From NCBI RefSeq assembly GCF_003003885.1, contig NZ_PVWN01000005.1, positions 83,184-147,183 on the forward strand: 64,000 nucleotides of DNA, given 5' to 3'. Within the stretch, counting starts at the first letter, position 1. Every line of letters begins with the position of its first letter. Under the pieces are notes generated by a model. That model was given only the letters and a program-made list of their open reading frames with translations. It did not search any database and had not been told where the DNA came from. Positions 63,150 through 64,000 of this stretch are shown in pieces. The DNA comes from Chlorogloea sp. CCALA 695 (lineage in GTDB: Bacteria; Cyanobacteriota; Cyanobacteriia; Cyanobacteriales; Chroococcidiopsidaceae). The translations under genes and the position numbers were made by a program.

Positions 63150-63788
63150 TTACTCTGCGCCAAATTGGGGCTGTTCTCGCCCGTTTATGTTCTCAATTGC
63201 TGCCAGCGCTGCTTTTGAACCTGCTAATATATCTTGTTCTTGTCCGCCTAGGTAAAGTCTGCCAAAGCTACCAACGGCAAGCACGTCAAGAATGTTAATT
63301 AGCGCCGCTTTCTCAGCTTCATTGGCTGCTAAAGCAGCGTAGGCGGCGGGTTGAACTTCTAATACGTAAAGGGTTTGCCCTGCTAAAATCATTTGTCCCC
63401 GGCGGGTACGGTTGATAAGTTGAGTATGGTGGGGATCGAGGTTGCGGATAATTTGACTTGAAATTACGCGCGGCTTAAGACCTTCTTCTTTGCGGACTCC
63501 TAGGGCTTGTAAAATCGCTCTCCCGGCTTCTTGCGTCTCGCTTTGGCGGCTGGAATGTACTTCAAGTAGTCCATATAGCCTCTCAACAATTTGCACCCCA
63601 GGACGAACTCCAGTGGCTTTGAGGGCGATATCGGTAATGCGATTAATTTCAATTCCTGGTGAAATTTCTACCCACAGCGATGTATCTCCCGGTAAAGGTA
63701 AAAACCCCAGCGCTATAGTTCCTAAGTAAGCTGCGTGTTGAGGTTGTAAATTGTCTAGAAATACATAACTGCGTAACTCTATGCCCAA
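63150..63788 (-). CDS. ccmP: carboxysome shell protein CcmP (tandem BMC domains)
   Basis: A 212-residue protein with two bacterial-microcompartment domains. Residues ~1-100 ([59 protein letters not shown]) and ~105-205 ([57 protein letters not shown]). CcmP trimers stack into a gated pore proposed to pass larger metabolites through the beta-carboxysome shell. The start is TTG, justified by the MGxELRSYVxLDN family N-terminus (from memory) and GGAGAG just upstream. First gene of the ccmP-pentapeptide-crr6 operon, away from any other ccm genes in view. Confidence 0.92.
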   Translation of the reverse strand: MGIELRSYVFLDNLQPQHAAYLGTIALGFLPLPGDTSLWVEISPGIEINRITDIALKATGVRPGVQIVERLYGLLEVHSSRQSETQEAGRAILQALGVRKEEGLKPRVISSQIIRNLDPHHTQLINRTRRGQMILAGQTLYVLEVQPAAYAALAANEAEKAALINILDVLAVGSFGRLYLGGQEQDILAGSKAALAAIENINGREQPQFGAE

Positions 63789-63934
63789 AATTCTGCTCTC
63801 CGTAAATATGGCAAATATTCATCCTGCCTCACCTATTGCAGAATACCAGCCCTGGGGAGCTTTTAGGTAGATAAGTCGAGGGTTTTGGCGTACTTGTTAA
63901 ACTAGGAATAAAAAACTATTGAGTTGAATTGTTT

Positions 63935-64000
63935 ATGCTGACTCAAATGCGAAAATTACTATTAATTGGTCAGGTAACAGCTTTAAGCAACGTCCCAATT
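63935..64000 (+). CDS. start of an unidentified gene, cut by window end
   Basis: ATG 63935 opens a frame of 22 codons (MLTQMRKLLLIGQVTALSNV) that runs off the window. The hydrophobic start might be a signal or membrane segment. Too short to identify. The 146 bases between it and the ccmP start presumably hold divergent promoters. Confidence 0.35.
   Translation, partial: MLTQMRKLLLIGQVTALSNVPI

Noticed and set aside
1..64000. tRNA, rRNA or CRISPR array
   Set aside because: No cloverleaf with a T-arm GTTCGA-type element in an intergenic region, no rRNA-like sequence and no regularly spaced repeats of 24-40 bases were seen.

Overview
This window comes from a cyanobacterium. It carries photosystem I psaD, carboxysome ccmP, NDH-1 ndhF/ndhD, a Crr6-type NDH assembly factor and a PEP-CTERM protein. 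The HIP1 octamer GCGATCGC occurs many times, including in the loops of hairpins. Gene content and moderate AT-richness fit a unicellular, Chroococcidiopsis-like or similar lineage, but I cannot name the species.

Layout. 1-3.4 kb is the end of cytochrome oxidase subunit III (ctaE) and then an accessory stretch. The accessory stretch has a HicAB toxin-antitoxin pair whose toxin carries a nonsense codon, bracketed by an imperfect ~65-bp direct repeat. It also has a restriction-modification cassette: an HTH regulator, an HNH nuclease and a divergent cytosine-5 methyltransferase, with a perfect inverted-repeat operator candidate between the divergent genes. A 240-codon reading frame lies wholly inside the methyltransferase gene in the +1 frame and looks like a real protein. 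3.4-8.6 kb holds a membrane protein, trpE, psaD and a DICT-GAF histidine kinase. 8.9-15.7 kb is a carbohydrate cluster on the + strand: GT4 glycosyltransferase, glycogen-debranching-like enzyme, and a GH65 phosphorylase fused to beta-phosphoglucomutase.

16.9-23.3 kb is a compact six-gene operon encoding a stressosome core (RsbR, RsbS, RsbT). It continues with an ATPase-phosphatase protein, a hybrid kinase carrying its own RsbT-like ATPase domain, and a REC-PAS-kinase-REC protein. 23.6-35.9 kb is mostly housekeeping: a molybdopterin oxidoreductase, rpmF, a secreted repeat protein, a Mo-nitrogenase C-terminal-domain protein, rnj, dapA and asd on the minus strand, and tig-clpP-clpX-hydrolase divergently on the plus strand. 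An exported Mn-type superoxide dismutase follows.

36.1-38.2 kb is a graveyard of a chemotaxis/phototaxis-type operon (CheR-TPR, PATAN-like, methyl-accepting protein), all with stops and frameshifts. It is followed by bioB, guaA, cbiD, an MFS transporter with a broken C-terminus, and moaA. 44.8-49.3 kb is a second accessory patch: a MazF/PemK-type toxin disrupted by a frameshift beside an intact antitoxin-like gene, and a large single-chain type IIG restriction-modification enzyme. 49.4-63.8 kb returns to core genes: murE, a glutaredoxin-like gene, cysH, an SbcD-like nuclease, tpiA, folP, rpiA, an NnrU/Z-ISO-like gene, a thioredoxin-like gene, ndhF, ndhD, and the minus-strand operon ccmP - pentapeptide-repeat - crr6.

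Most noteworthy: the apparently dual-coding dcm locus, the stressosome operon wired to two-component proteins, two toxin-antitoxin loci that have both lost the toxin but kept the antitoxin, the eroded chemotaxis operon, and the GT4/debranching/GH65-bPGM cluster. No tRNA, rRNA, CRISPR array or intact transposase was recognised.
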